Part shown: one piece after another, positions 45,232-56,213 of the stretch
How the letters are laid out: each line of letters opens with the position of its first letter
Numbering within the stretch: the stretch's first letter is position 1
Assembly: GCF_904849725.1 (NCBI RefSeq)
Contig: NC_058521.1
Location: 430,174,676-430,238,675, forward strand
From: Hordeum vulgare subsp. vulgare
Taxonomy: Eukaryota > Streptophyta > Magnoliopsida > Poales > Poaceae
Reading direction: 5' to 3'
DNA length: 64,000 nucleotides
Position numbers and translations under genes: made by a program
Notes under the pieces: generated by a model
What the model was told of the DNA's origin: nothing
The model's database searches: none
Seen by the model: the letters and a program-made list of their open reading frames with translations, nothing else

Positions 45232-47011
45232 TATTGGGAAACGTAGCATAAATTCAAAAAGTTTCCTACGCATATTCAGATCTTCCTATGGAGAGACCAG
45301 CAACGAGAGAGGGGTGAGTGCATAGTCATACCTTTGAAGATCGCTAAGCGGAAGCGTTGCTAGAAAGCGGTTGATGGAGTCGTACTCGCGTCGATTCAGA
45401 TCGCGGTGTGATTCCGATCTAGTGCCGGACCACGACACCTCCGCGTTCAACACACGTGCAGCCCGGTGATGTCTCCCGCACCTTGATCCAGCAAGGAGGA
45501 GGGAGAGGTTGGGGAAGATCTCCGGCAGCATGACGGCGTGGTGTTGATGGAGAGACGAGGTCTCCCGGCAGGGCTTCGCCAAGCACCGTGGGAGAGGAGG
45601 AAGAAGGGGGGCAGGGCTGCGCCGAGGGAGAGAGAAAACTGTGTGCAAAACAGCCCCAAAACCCCCACTATATATAGGAGGAGGGGAGGGGGTGCCACCC
45701 CTAGGGTTCCCACCCTAGGTGGTGCGGCAGCCCCCCACCTAGATGGGAGGTGCGGTGGCCAGGGCAGGGGGAGGGGGTGGCGTACCCCTCGGCGGGCCTT
45801 AGGCCCACCAGCGCCTAGGGTTTCCCCCCCTCTCCACCTCCCGCGCCTTGGGCCTCCTTGTGGGAGGCGCACCAGCCCACTTTGCGCTGATTGCCCTCCC
45901 TCTTTTGGCCCATGCTACCTCTTGGGGCTGCTGGCCCCTCCCGGTGGACCCCCAGGACCATTACCGGTGGTCCCGGTGGTCCCGATACATTACCGGTGAC
46001 GTCCGAAACATTTCCGGTGTCCAAAACCATCCATCCTATATATCAATCCTTACCTCCGGACCATTCCGGAGTTCTTCGTGACGTCAGTGATCTCATCCAG
46101 GACTCCGAACAACTTTCGGTAACCTCGTATAACAATTCCCTATAACCCTAGCGTCATCGAACCTTAAGTGTGTAGACCCTACGGGTTCGGGAGACACGCA
46201 GACATGACCGAGACACCTCTCCGGCCAATAACCATCAGCGGGGTCTGGATACCCATGGTGGCTCCTACTTGCTCCACAATGATCTCATCGGATGAACCAC
46301 GATGTCAAGGATTCAATCAATCCCGTATACAATTCTCTTTGTCTGTCGGTATAGAACTTTCCCGAGATTCGATCGTTGGTATACCTATACCTTGTTCAAT
46401 CTCGTTACCGGTAAGTCTCTTTACTCATTCCGTAGCACGTCATCGTGTGACTAACTCCTTAGTCACATTGAGCTCATGATGATGTTCTACCGAGTGGGCC
46501 CAGAGATACCTCTCCGCCAGCGGAGTGACAAATCCCGATCTCGATTCGTACCAACCCAACAGACACTTTCAGAGGTACCCGTAGTGCACCTTTATAGTCA
46601 CCCAGTTATGTTGTGACGTTTGATACACCCAAAGCACTCCTACGGTATCCGGGAGTTGCACAATCTCATGGTCGAAGGAAAATACACTTGACATTAGAAA
46701 AGCTTTAGCATACGAACAATACGATCTAGTGCTATGCTTAGGATTGGGTCTTGTCCATCACATCATTCTCCCAATGATGTGATCCCGTTATCTATGACAT
46801 CTAATTCCCATGATCAGGAAACCATGATCATCTATTGATCAACGAGCTAGCCAACTAGAGGCTTGCTAGGGACACATTGTGATCTATTTATTCACACATG
46901 TATTACTGTTTCCTGTTAATACAATTATAGCATGAACAATAGACGATTATCATGAACAAGGAAATATGATAATAACCATTTTATTATTGCCTCTAGGGCA
47001 TATTTCCAACA
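45232..47011 (-). repeat. Copia B 5' LTR
   Basis: 1780 bp, TATA box 45669-45676. The U3 hairpin is decayed here (GCGCTGAT instead of GGGCTGGT near 45886-45893). Confidence 0.92.
45669..45676 (-). promoter_or_regulatory. TATA box of Copia B
   Basis: TATATATA in the 5' LTR, followed by GTGGGGGTTTTGGGGCTG on the minus strand. Confidence 0.65.
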
Positions 47012-47809
47012 ATGAATGGGTGCATTTAGATGGTTAGATGTATGGATTTATGCATTTAGCTGAGTGGATGCATTTGGGGGTCGATGCTAAGATGGATGGA
47101 TGGATGCATTTAGATGGATACTAGTACTTGATCATGATAATATTGCTATGGAATTTTTTGCATCATTTTGTTTGTGTTACTTGTATCGTTTTGCAGAGAG
47201 CACATCCTAGTGCCTATGTTTTGCCGGAATGCTGATTCATTCCCGTTCCGACAAATTACATGCGCTCGATATGTCCTATTTTAGCAATGGCCATTTTTTA
47301 TGTAATGTTATTTTACTTATGATTTGGGTTACTTTTGGTCTGTTGGAGCTCCTCGTGTAACTTTCAATATGTTCTTGATGGAGGAATACCGGGTGTTGCC
47401 GTGGGGTCGCTTCCTCTTCTTCTCTTCTTGCGATATATACCTCGGTACAATGCACAAGGAGAAAATTAGAGGTGCGTCCATCACCGACGATCGAAATATT
47501 AGTGTGGGGGAGACAAGAAGAGGAGGAAGTGACCATCATCGACGGTCGAAATATAAGAGGAAGAATCTCGACTGTTGTCATGTGGGCCGCTTCCTCCTTC
47601 GTTTCCGTGTGCTAGAGATTTTGACAATGCACGCGGGAACGGAGGGAGGAGAGGTCATCACCGATGGTCGAAATAGTAGTGTGAGGGCGTGTCCACCAAC
47701 ATACACCGCCATATCAGTGTGAGAGAGTGTGCACCATATACACAATGAGATATGCGAGTTTTTCAAGGAAGCCTCAACAGAGCGAAACTCAACCCATGCT
47801 GATTTTTGA
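47012..47809. mobile_element. Continuation of the CACTA-like host element (limit uncertain)
   Basis: Resumes with the GATGCATTTAGATGG minisatellite (to about 47120), showing continuity with 29565. Further right, degenerate repeats containing GACGGTCGAAATA or GATGGTCGAAATA occur at about 47490, 47545 and 47660. The ORF at 47324-47722 contains these repeats and has no homology I recognise. The right border with the Sabrina-like fragment is not clear (47700-47815). Confidence 0.4.
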
Positions 47810-48808
47810 TATACATCAATAGTTCACCATAGACATACATGTCCATAGCTAGTAGCTAGATGGCTTCTTATCTCTCTTTGATCTTCAATACCATGTTCTC
47901 CGTGATTCTCGTGGTGATCTATCCGATGTAATCATATTTTGCTATGAGTTTATTGAGATCCGATGAATTGTGGGTTTATGATCAGGTTATTCACTGAAAG
48001 TAATTGAGTCTTCTATGAATTCTATTATGCATGACTTCTATCGCTTCATATTTCTCTCTGATCTATCCGTTTGGTTTGGCCGACTAGAATGATTTATCCT
48101 CAGTGAGAGTGGTGCGCTGTAGTGGGTTCAATCTTGCGATGCTCTATATCCAAATGACAGAAGAGGACAAGACATTTATTTGTATTACTTCTACCAAGGA
48201 TAAAACGATGGGGTTTATTCATATTGATTGGTTTTACTTTGTATACATCTTGTCACCTTGCTCCAAGCATTACTCTGTTTGTATGAACTTAATACCTAGA
48301 GAGGCAAGCATAGAAGCCCTCTCAAAGTGGAGTTATAGTAGTAGATGCAAGCAGGAGTCGGTCTACTTGTTTATGGACGTGATACCTATATACATGATTA
48401 TTGACGTGAATAACACCATAACTATGCGCTTTTTTATCAATTGCCCAATATTGATTTGTCTATCCACCGTATGCTTTTCTTTCGAGAGAGAAGCCTCTAG
48501 TGAAAACTATGCCCCCTGGGTCTACTTAATAAATTTGCTAAAAACCTTGCTACCTTTTATTACTTTTTATTTACTTTAATTTTATATATCTATATCTATC
48601 ATAATTAATCCTTGCAAGTAATGAGTCCAAGGGGATCATTGGGTGCAAGTGTTTCATTTTGTGTGTGTAGGTGCTGACGACGGGAGTTTGCCTTGATTAT
48701 GCTATTGGTTTGATAAACCTTGGTTATCAACTGTCGGGAATAATTACCACTACTATATTGCTCGATCCTTCCTCTTTGGGGAAAATCCATCGCATCTCAT
48801 AAGTAGCA
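47810..48808 (+). repeat. Sabrina-like 5' LTR, truncated
   Basis: Lacks the TGATACGTC start and the TATA region. Ends ATAAGTAGCA, corresponding to AAGAGGTAGCA in the inverted copy. Confidence 0.6.
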
Positions 48809-48819
48809 AGAAGAATTTA

Positions 48820-48838
48820 TGGCGCCCTTGGTGGGGAG
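48820..48838 (+). other. Primer-binding site, tRNA-Asp type
   Basis: TGGCGCCCTTGGTGGGGAG, a diverged form of TGGCGCCGTTGCCGGGGA used by Athila-type elements. It sits 11 bases after the LTR end. Confidence 0.6.
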
Positions 48839-49498
48839 ACATCATTCTCAGCAGGCACCTACATACAAACTAACATTTACTTGCTCTACTTTTTTTCCTT
48901 TACTTGCTTTATTAGCCTCGTTAAAAATAAAATGAAATTACTTTGCTTTCAATAATTATGTCATCACACAAAAATAGAAACTAAAGACTCATGGATCCAC
49001 TTAAAGTTTTCTACTTGGGTCATCTTCGGTCCATTTGTGCTCGTGCTAAAACACCAACTAGCTTAGTTGAGGGAAAATCATTAGGCGAGCATGCTTATTT
49101 TGTGCGTTACTCGTTGTCTCAAAAAGGGAGACTCCTATGGAATCAAATACATTGTTTTCTATGCTATGCTTGGAATCTGTGTGAAATATATGATTTTTAC
49201 TTGTTGCTCTCACAACCCTAAAAACACCTTCACTACCTATGTGAGTTTAATGATAATGACATCTTATCTTCTTATGCCAATGGTATTTGTAGTTATTATG
49301 GTATCAAAGAAACTGAATAATTTGTTGCTTTTAAGGGTGCTTATGAAGTTGCTTCTTTGATTGAAAAGTATTATGCTACTCTCTACAAATCTAATTTTTT
49401 TGTCATTCTTAAATATTGCTATGAAAATCACGCTCCCAATGCCTATGTTACTGAATTTATTTAGAGAATGTCTCCTACTTTTGTAATAAAATAATGAT

Positions 49499-49891
49499 AT
49501 GCAGGGATGTATAGAAAATTATGATCCCATTGATTCTATTGAAATACCCCCTCTTGTTGAACGTGATGCTTGCTATTTTTATGGCCACAATGTTAATATT
49601 AATGATGCTTATGGAGATGAACATGCTATAGTTCCTAATGTTAAAAATGAAATTATTGCTATTGCACCCAAAAAGCATGATTACAATGATGTTATTATAA
49701 ATTCTATAAATGCCAATTGTGCTAATAATATGCAGATTTACAAGCTTGGGGATGATAATTTTGTTATGTACACTACTTATTGTAATGATCATGATTGGGA
49801 TGATAATGTTTCTTTTGATCTTGAAAATTTATTTAAGCCTCATGATGAATATGTTATTGATAATAATGTTTGTAATGAAAGTGGGTCTTGA
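49499..49891 (+). pseudogene. Sabrina/WHAM-type leader or gag-region ORF
   Basis: 130 codons, acidic and Asn/Asp-rich (NCANNMQIYKLGDDNFVMYT, NDHDWDDNVSFDLENLF). The HDWxDN...LENLF pattern recurs in Sabrina-type internal sequences as I remember them. The start codon may be internal. Upstream, 48991-49221 spells another degraded gag-like piece. Function unknown. Confidence 0.4.
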
Positions 49892-50395
49892 AGAGTTTTA
49901 GCTTAAGGTAAAAATAACCCCACATATTCATAGAGTGTTCAATCTTATGAATTTCTTGATAAAAGTGGGTTTGGAGAGGTCATGCCTTTAGTTGATGTTA
50001 ATCCTACTATCTTGAAAGATTATAAAAATTTATGCATGTGAATAATTAAGATAATATTTTATATCACATCTATATTGTTATGTTTTATTATGATCCTACA
50101 TGTAATTATTATGAGAGAGGCAAATATGGTTATAGAAATCTTCATGTTACTTAGTTACCTCTCTTTGTGTTAGAATTGCTAATTTTTTTGTCTTCTTCCT
50201 TGCATATGCTATGCATGGCTTGCCTTGATAATTTGTTTATTTATAAAATGCCTATGCATATGACGTGGGTTAGACTTAACTATGTTGGTAACATATTTTA
50301 TGATTCTCTCTTTGTGTTTCAACTATTATCTTTCATGTGATCATTGATAAAACCTCAACCCTATCTTAATGGCTATAAAGAAAAAGCTTGTTGGG

Positions 50396-51927
50396 TGATG
50401 ACCCACAAGTGTAGGGGGTCTATTGTAGTCCTTTTGATAAGTAAGAGAGTCGATCCCAACGAGGAGCAGAAGGAAATGACAAGCAGTTCTCAGTAAGGTG
50501 TTCTGTGCAATCACTAAATTTGTCGGCACCAGATAGTTTTATGATAAGGTAGTTTGTAACGGGTAGCAAGTAACAAGTGTAATAACGGTGCAGCAAGGTG
50601 GCCCAATCCTTTTTGTAGCAAAGGACAAGCCTGGACAGAATCTTATATAAAGCAAAGTGCTCCCGAGGACACATGGGAATTTCTGTCAAGCTAGTTTTCA
50701 TCATGTTCATATTATTCGCGCTCGTTACTTTGATGATTTGATATGAGGGTGGACCTCCGCTTGGGTGCTGCCCTTACTTGGACAAACCTTCCAGTTATGA
50801 GTAACCTCCCTCACAAGCATCTGCAACTACGAAAGAAGAATTAAGATAAATCTAACCATAGCATGAAACATATGGATCCAAATCATCCCCTTACAAAGCA
50901 ACACATAAACTAGGATTAAGCTTATGTCACTCTAGCAACCCATCATCTACTTATTACTTACCAATGCCTTCCTCTAGGCCCAAACCGGGCCCAAATAATG
51001 GTGAAGTGTCATGTAGTTGACGTTCACATGACACCACTAGAGGAGAGACAACATACATCTCATCAAAATATTGAACGAATACCAAATTCACATGATTACT
51101 TATAACAAGACATATCCCATGTCCTCAGGAACAAAAGTAACTACTTACAAAGCATAATCATATTCATAATCACAGGAGTATTTATGATAATTATGGATCT
51201 GAACATATAACCTTCCACCAAGTAAACCAACTAGCATCAACTACAAGGAGTAATAAACACTACTAGCAACCCACAGGTACCAATCTGAGGTTTGAGACAA
51301 AGATCAGATACAAGAGATGAACTAGGGTTTGGAGAGGAGATGGTGCCGATGAAGATGTTGATGGATATTGACCCCCTCTCAATGAGAGGATCGTTGGTGA
51401 TGACGATGGATTCGATTTCCCCCTCGGGGAGGGAAGTTTCCCCAGTGGAATAGCTCCGCCGGAGCTCTAGATTGGTTCTGCCCAAGTTCCGCCTCGAGAC
51501 AACGACGCTTCATCCCGAAAGGTGTAATATGATTTTTTCCAGGTTAAAGCCCTTCATATAGCACAAGATGGGAGCCAGAGGCCTGCTAGGGGGCCCACAA
51601 GCTTGCAGGGCGCGACCAGGGGGGTAGGCCCGCTCCCAGGCTTGTGGCTGCCTGCTGGGTCCCCTGAGGTATCTCTTTCGCCGAGTATTTTTTATATATT
51701 CGTAAATAATTCTCCATAACGTTTTAGGACTTTTGGAGCCGTGCATAATAGGTCTCTAAGATTTTCTCCTTTTCTGGTCCAGAATTCCAGCTGCCGGCAT
51801 TCTCCCTCTTCATGTAAACCTTGTAAAATAAGAGAGAAAAGGCATAAGTATTGCACCATGATGTGTAATAACAGCCCATAATACAATAAATATCAATATA
51901 AAAGCATGATGAATAATGGACATATCA
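50396..51927 (-). repeat. 3' LTR of the minus-strand Gypsy element
   Basis: 1532 bp. On the minus strand it starts TGATATGTCC and ends ACTTGTGGGTCATCA. Dyad CCACAAGC (51595-51602) and GCTTGTGG (51640-51647), then TATA-like TATATG (51555-51560). Confidence 0.75.
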
Positions 51928-51940
51928 ACTCCCCCAAGCT
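51928..51940 (-). other. Polypurine tract of the minus-strand Gypsy element
   Basis: AGCTTGGGGGAGT on the minus strand, identical to the tract at 7763-7775. Confidence 0.75.
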
Positions 51941-53483
51941 TAGACCTCGCTTGTCCTCAAGTGAAAGCCGAGATCCATAAATATGTCCACATGTTTAGAG
52001 ATAGAGGTGTCGATAAAATAAAATACGGATGAGGGCAACATGATAATATTTAGAACAACAACACATATTGACATATAATATCTTATGCTGGTTTAACAAT
52101 TCATTCACATGGTTGACTATGAATCAAGAACTCTATTGAGAACTAACAAACTATGATCTCAGTCATTGAAGCAATTCCAATTTATCATAACATAGGAAAG
52201 AGTCAATATGACAGCTTGTAAGGCAAATCCACATACTCAATTATCTCATAGTCTTTCACAATAGCTAACACTCACGCGGTACTCATGAGGTCAAAGCTTC
52301 CATCAGACACAGAGTAAGATTGGGGCTTATAGTTTACCTCCCAACTATTCACCTCAAGGGTAATGTCAATAGTAATAACTCATGATTACCCACATCCGAG
52401 TGGATATATGTGTCTAGATCATTCTCCAACATATGATGCTTGCCAAAAGATAAAGGCAAAGTAAAGGGAATGGTGAAGATCACCATGACTCTTGCTTAAG
52501 GGTAAGTACTAGAAAATAAAAGTAACAGATAGGCCCTTTAAAGAGGGAAGTATAGGTTGTCATGCGCTTTTATAGTTGGATGCACAACCCCTTAATGCAA
52601 AAGAACGTCTCTTTATATTGCCCCTTGTGATACAGAACTTTATTATGCAGTCCGTCGCTTTTATTTCTTCCATATCACAAGTTTGTATAAAGTTTATTTA
52701 CCTGACACCAATTGATCATACATATTTAGAGAGCAATTCTTATTGCTTGCACCGATGACAACTTACTTGAAGGATCTTACCCAATCAATAGGTAGGTATG
52801 GTGGACTCTCAAGGCAAAACTGGGTTAAAGGTGTTTGGAAGCACAAGTTGTATCTCAACTTAGTGTGGGTGTTTTTGGCAAGTATGGGTGGAAACAAGCG
52901 ACACATGTTGAAGGATCTATAACCATATAATTTATATTCTAAAATAAGCAAACATAACTCATTATGTTGCCTTCCTTGTCCAAAATCAACTTCTTAGCAT
53001 ATAATATTTTAATGAGTGCTCACAATCATATAAGATGTCTAAGATAATATATTTATATTTGAACCTCTCTTTCGTTATTGTTTCCTTATAATTGCAACAA
53101 TGACCAATAACTATGTTTGCCAACTCTCAACAAATTTCAAACAACATATACTCTATGTATGAAGTCATCATTCCCCATAAGATCATTATATATACTCTTG
53201 CTTTTATTCTATAGTTCTTTTTTCTCAGGATCATAGAAAACAAGCAAAGCCCTAAACTCAAAACTACTCTTTATTATATAACTCTTGGACTTGCTTACAT
53301 AGGGGGAACATAAAGCAAAACTCAAAACTAGATCTCACTAAAATTTATTCTACTAGATCAAGATATAACCAAAAGGATTGAAATAAAAACGAAAATAAAA
53401 GTAAAAGATGTGATGGTGATATGATACCGGGGCGCCTCCCCCAAGCTTGGCACAAGCCAAGGGGAGTGCCCTTACCCATGTGT
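51941..53483 (-). other. Non-coding 3' internal region
   Basis: 1.5 kb with no supported gene, the counterpart of 5853-7762. A second AAGCTTGGGGGAGGCGCC motif (53430-53447) marks the end of ORF1, as at 5875. Confidence 0.5.
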
Positions 53484-53668
53484 TTAGTTGTCTTCCTTCG
53501 GAGGTGGTGATGTTGGGGTTGTAGGTAAAGTTGGAGGTTTGTCCTCCGTCTTCCAAGGCATAGGCTCATCATCATAAAATGATGAACTAGTCTCCGGGAT
53601 CCTCAATCCTGCAGCCAAAATCATTTTATTAAATATGTATTCATACTCACAGTTTTGGTTTTGCACGT
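53484..53668 (-). pseudogene. ATHILA ORF1, C-terminal end
   Basis: The frame reads FNKMILAAGLRIPETSSSFY, then a Pro/Thr-rich tail to a stop at 53484. It resembles the tail of env-position proteins in this lineage. Codons beyond 53668 belong to the neighbouring LTR and are not part of the gene. Confidence 0.45.
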
Positions 53669-54345
53669 TGCTACCTCTTGAGCTTGTGTTGGTTTTTCCC
53701 TTGAAGAGGAAAGGGTGATGCAGCACAATAGTAGTAAGTATTTCCCTCAGTTTGAGAACCAAGGTATCAATCCAGTAGGAGTATCAAGGCAAGTCTCCAA
53801 AGTACGTGCGTAAAAATAAACAAACTTGCACCCAACGCTATAAAGGGGTTCTCAATCCCTTCACGATTGATTGCAAAGTGAGATCTGAAGGCGGAAAGTG
53901 CAACAAAGTGAAAGTGTAGAGCTGAAAATATGATGTGAAGTAGACCCGGGGGCCATAGTGTTCACTAGAGGCTTCTCTCATGATAGCAAATATTAGGGTG
54001 GGTGAACGAATTACTGTCGAGCAATTGATAGAACCGCGCAAAGACATGATGATATCTAAGGCAATGATCATACATATAGGCATCACATCCGAGACAAGTA
54101 GACCGATACTTTCTGCATCTACTACTATTACTCCACAGATCGACCGCTATCCAGCATGCATCTAGTGTATTGAGTTCATAACAAACAGAGTAACGCCTTA
54201 AGCAAGATGACATGATGTAGATGGATAAATTCATGCAATAGATATAAACCCAATCCTTTTACCCTTGATGGAAACAACACGATGCATGCCTCGCTACCCC
54301 TTCCATCACTGGGTGAGGACACCGCACGGTATGAACCCAAAACCA
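53669..54345 (-). repeat. Sabrina-like LTR, minus strand, first part
   Basis: Begins TGCTACCTCTTGAGCTTGTG, the inverse of an LTR end. It includes TGGTTTTTCCCTTGAAGAGG and GACCGCTATCCAGCATGCAT, phrases I know from Sabrina LTRs. Interrupted after AACCA by Copia D. Confidence 0.7.
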
Positions 54346-56161
54346 TGTTGGGGAACGTCGCATGGGAAATCTTTTTTTTCCTACGCGCACGAAGACCTAT
54401 CATGGTGATGTCCATCTACGAGAGGGGATTTCCGATATACGTACCCTTGTAGATCGCACAGCAGAAGCGTTAGTGAACACGGTTGATGTAGTGGAACGTC
54501 CTCACGTCCCTCGATCCGCCCCGCGAACCGTCCCACGAACTGTCCCGCGATCCGTCCCACGATCTAGTGCCGAACGGACGGCACCTCCGCGTTCAGCACG
54601 CGTACAGCTCGACGATGATCTCGGCCTTCTTGATCCAGCAAGAGAGACGGAGAGGTAGAAGAGTTCTCTGGCAGCGCGATGGCGCTCTGGAGGTTGGTGA
54701 TGATCTTATCTCGGCAGGGCTCCGCCCGAGCTCCGCAGAAACGCGATCTAGAGGTAAAACCGTGGAGTTATGTGGTCGGGCTGCCTTGGAAAAGTTGTCT
54801 CAAATCAGCCCTAATTGCTCCATATATATAGGAGGAGGGAGGGGAGGCTTGCCTTGAGGCTCAAGGAGCCCCAAGGGCTGCGCCACCAAGGGAGGAGGAG
54901 TCCTCCTCCAATCCTAGTCCAACTAGGATTGGAAAGTGGAGTCCTTCTCTCCTTTCCCACCCCTTTTTTTCTCTTTGATTTTCTATCCTTGGCGCATAGG
55001 GCCCTCTTGGGCTGTCCCACCAGACCACCAAGGGCTGGTGCGCCACCCCCAAGGCCTACGGGTTTCCCCGGGGTGGGTTGCCCCCCCGGTGAACACCCGG
55101 AACCCGTTCGTCATTCCCGGTACATTCCCGGTAACTCCGAAAACCTTCCGGTAATCAAATGAGGTCATCCTATATATCAATCTTTGTTTACGGACCATTC
55201 CAGAAACCCTCGTGACGTCCGTGATCTTATCCGGGACTCCGAACAACATTCGGTAACCAACCATATAACTCAAATATGCATAAAACAACGTCAAACCTTA
55301 AGTGTGCAGACCCTGTGGGTTCGAGAACTATGTAGACATGACCCGAGTGACTCCTCGGTCAACATCCAATAGCGGGGCCTGGATGCCCATATTGGATCCC
55401 ACATATTCTACGAACATCTTATTGTTTGAACCTCAGTGCCAAGGATTCATATAATCCCGTATGTCATTCCCTTTGTCCTTCGGTATGTTACTTGCCCGAG
55501 ATTTGATCGTCAGTATCCGTATACCTATTTCAATCTCGTTTACCGGCAAGTCTCTTTACTCGTTCCGTAATACAAGATCCTGCAACTTACACTAAGTCAC
55601 ATTGCTTGCAAGGCTGTGTGTGATGTTGCATTACCGAGTGGGCCCCGAGATACCTCTCCGTCACACGGAGTGACAAATCCCAGTCTCGATCCGTACTAAC
55701 TCAACGAACACCTTCGGAGATACCTGTAGAGCATCTTTATAGTCACCCAGTTACGTTGCGACGTTTGATACACACAAAGCATTCCTCCGGTGTTAGTGAG
55801 TTATATGATCTCATGGTCATAGGAACAAATACTTGACACGCAGAAAACAGTAGCAACAAAATGACACGATCAACATGCTATGTCTATTAGTTTGGGTCTA
55901 GTCCATCACGTGATTCTCCTAATGAAGTGATCGAGTTATCAAGCAACAACACCTTGTATGTAATCAGAATACCCTAACTATCTTTGATCAACTAGCTAGC
56001 CAACTAGAGGCTTCCTAGGGACAATGTTTTGTCTATGTATCCACACATGTATATAAGTCTTCATCCAATACAATTATAGCATGGATAATAAACGATTATC
56101 TTGATACAGGAGTTATAATAATAACTATATTTATTATTGCCTCTAGGGCATAATTCCAACA
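54346..56161 (-). repeat. Copia D 3' LTR
   Basis: 1816 bp, TATA box 54823-54830. Near its left end the ten bases 54370-54379 are TCTTTTTTTT-like where the other LTR has CAAAAATTTT. U5 holds an extra GTCCCACGAAC-type unit (54530-54565) absent from A and C. Confidence 0.92.
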
Positions 56162-56176
56162 GTCTCCCACTTGCAC
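56162..56176 (-). other. Copia D polypurine tract
   Basis: GTGCAAGTGGGAGAC on the minus strand, next to the 3' LTR. Confidence 0.85.
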
Positions 56177-56213
56177 TAGAGTCAATAATCTAGCCCTCAC
56201 ATCATCATGTGAA

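Larger units (their letters stand above)
29566..47011 (-). mobile_element. Copia element B (BARE-like), interrupted by C
   Basis: Flanked by exact ATGAA (29561-29565 and 47012-47016). The 3' LTR is split: 29566-31024 and, after C and its TSD, 39624-39944. Together they give 1780 bp, the same as the 5' LTR (45232-47011). Internal domain 39945-45231. Length without C is about 8.8 kb. LTR ends are partly mutated (CCAATA at 39944, TATTGG at 45232). B must be older than C. Confidence 0.92.
47810..50395 (+). mobile_element. Sabrina-like Gypsy fragment, plus strand
   Basis: 5'-truncated LTR (about 47810-48808), primer-binding site, leader and start of the internal domain, cut at 50395 by the minus-strand Gypsy LTR. 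The LTR matches, inverted, the LTR at 53669-64000: both contain AGCTAGTAGCTAGATGGCTT and GATCTATCCGATGTAATC. Confidence 0.65.
50396..53668 (-). mobile_element. Minus-strand Athila-type Gypsy element, partial
   Basis: Complete 3' LTR (50396-51927), polypurine tract, non-coding 3' region and the end of ATHILA ORF1; the rest is cut at 53668 by the Sabrina-like LTR. It inserted into the plus-strand Sabrina-like fragment, whose expected next motif is lost exactly at 50395. The presumed TSD TTGGG cannot be confirmed inside the window. Confidence 0.65.

Noticed and set aside
47324..47722. 132-codon ORF, considered as CACTA transposase
   Set aside because: No transposase motif; the frame is made by GGTCGAAATA-type repeats.
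48103..48579. 158-codon ORF
   Set aside because: Lies in the Sabrina-like LTR; the inverted LTR copy at 53838-54234 has no matching frame.
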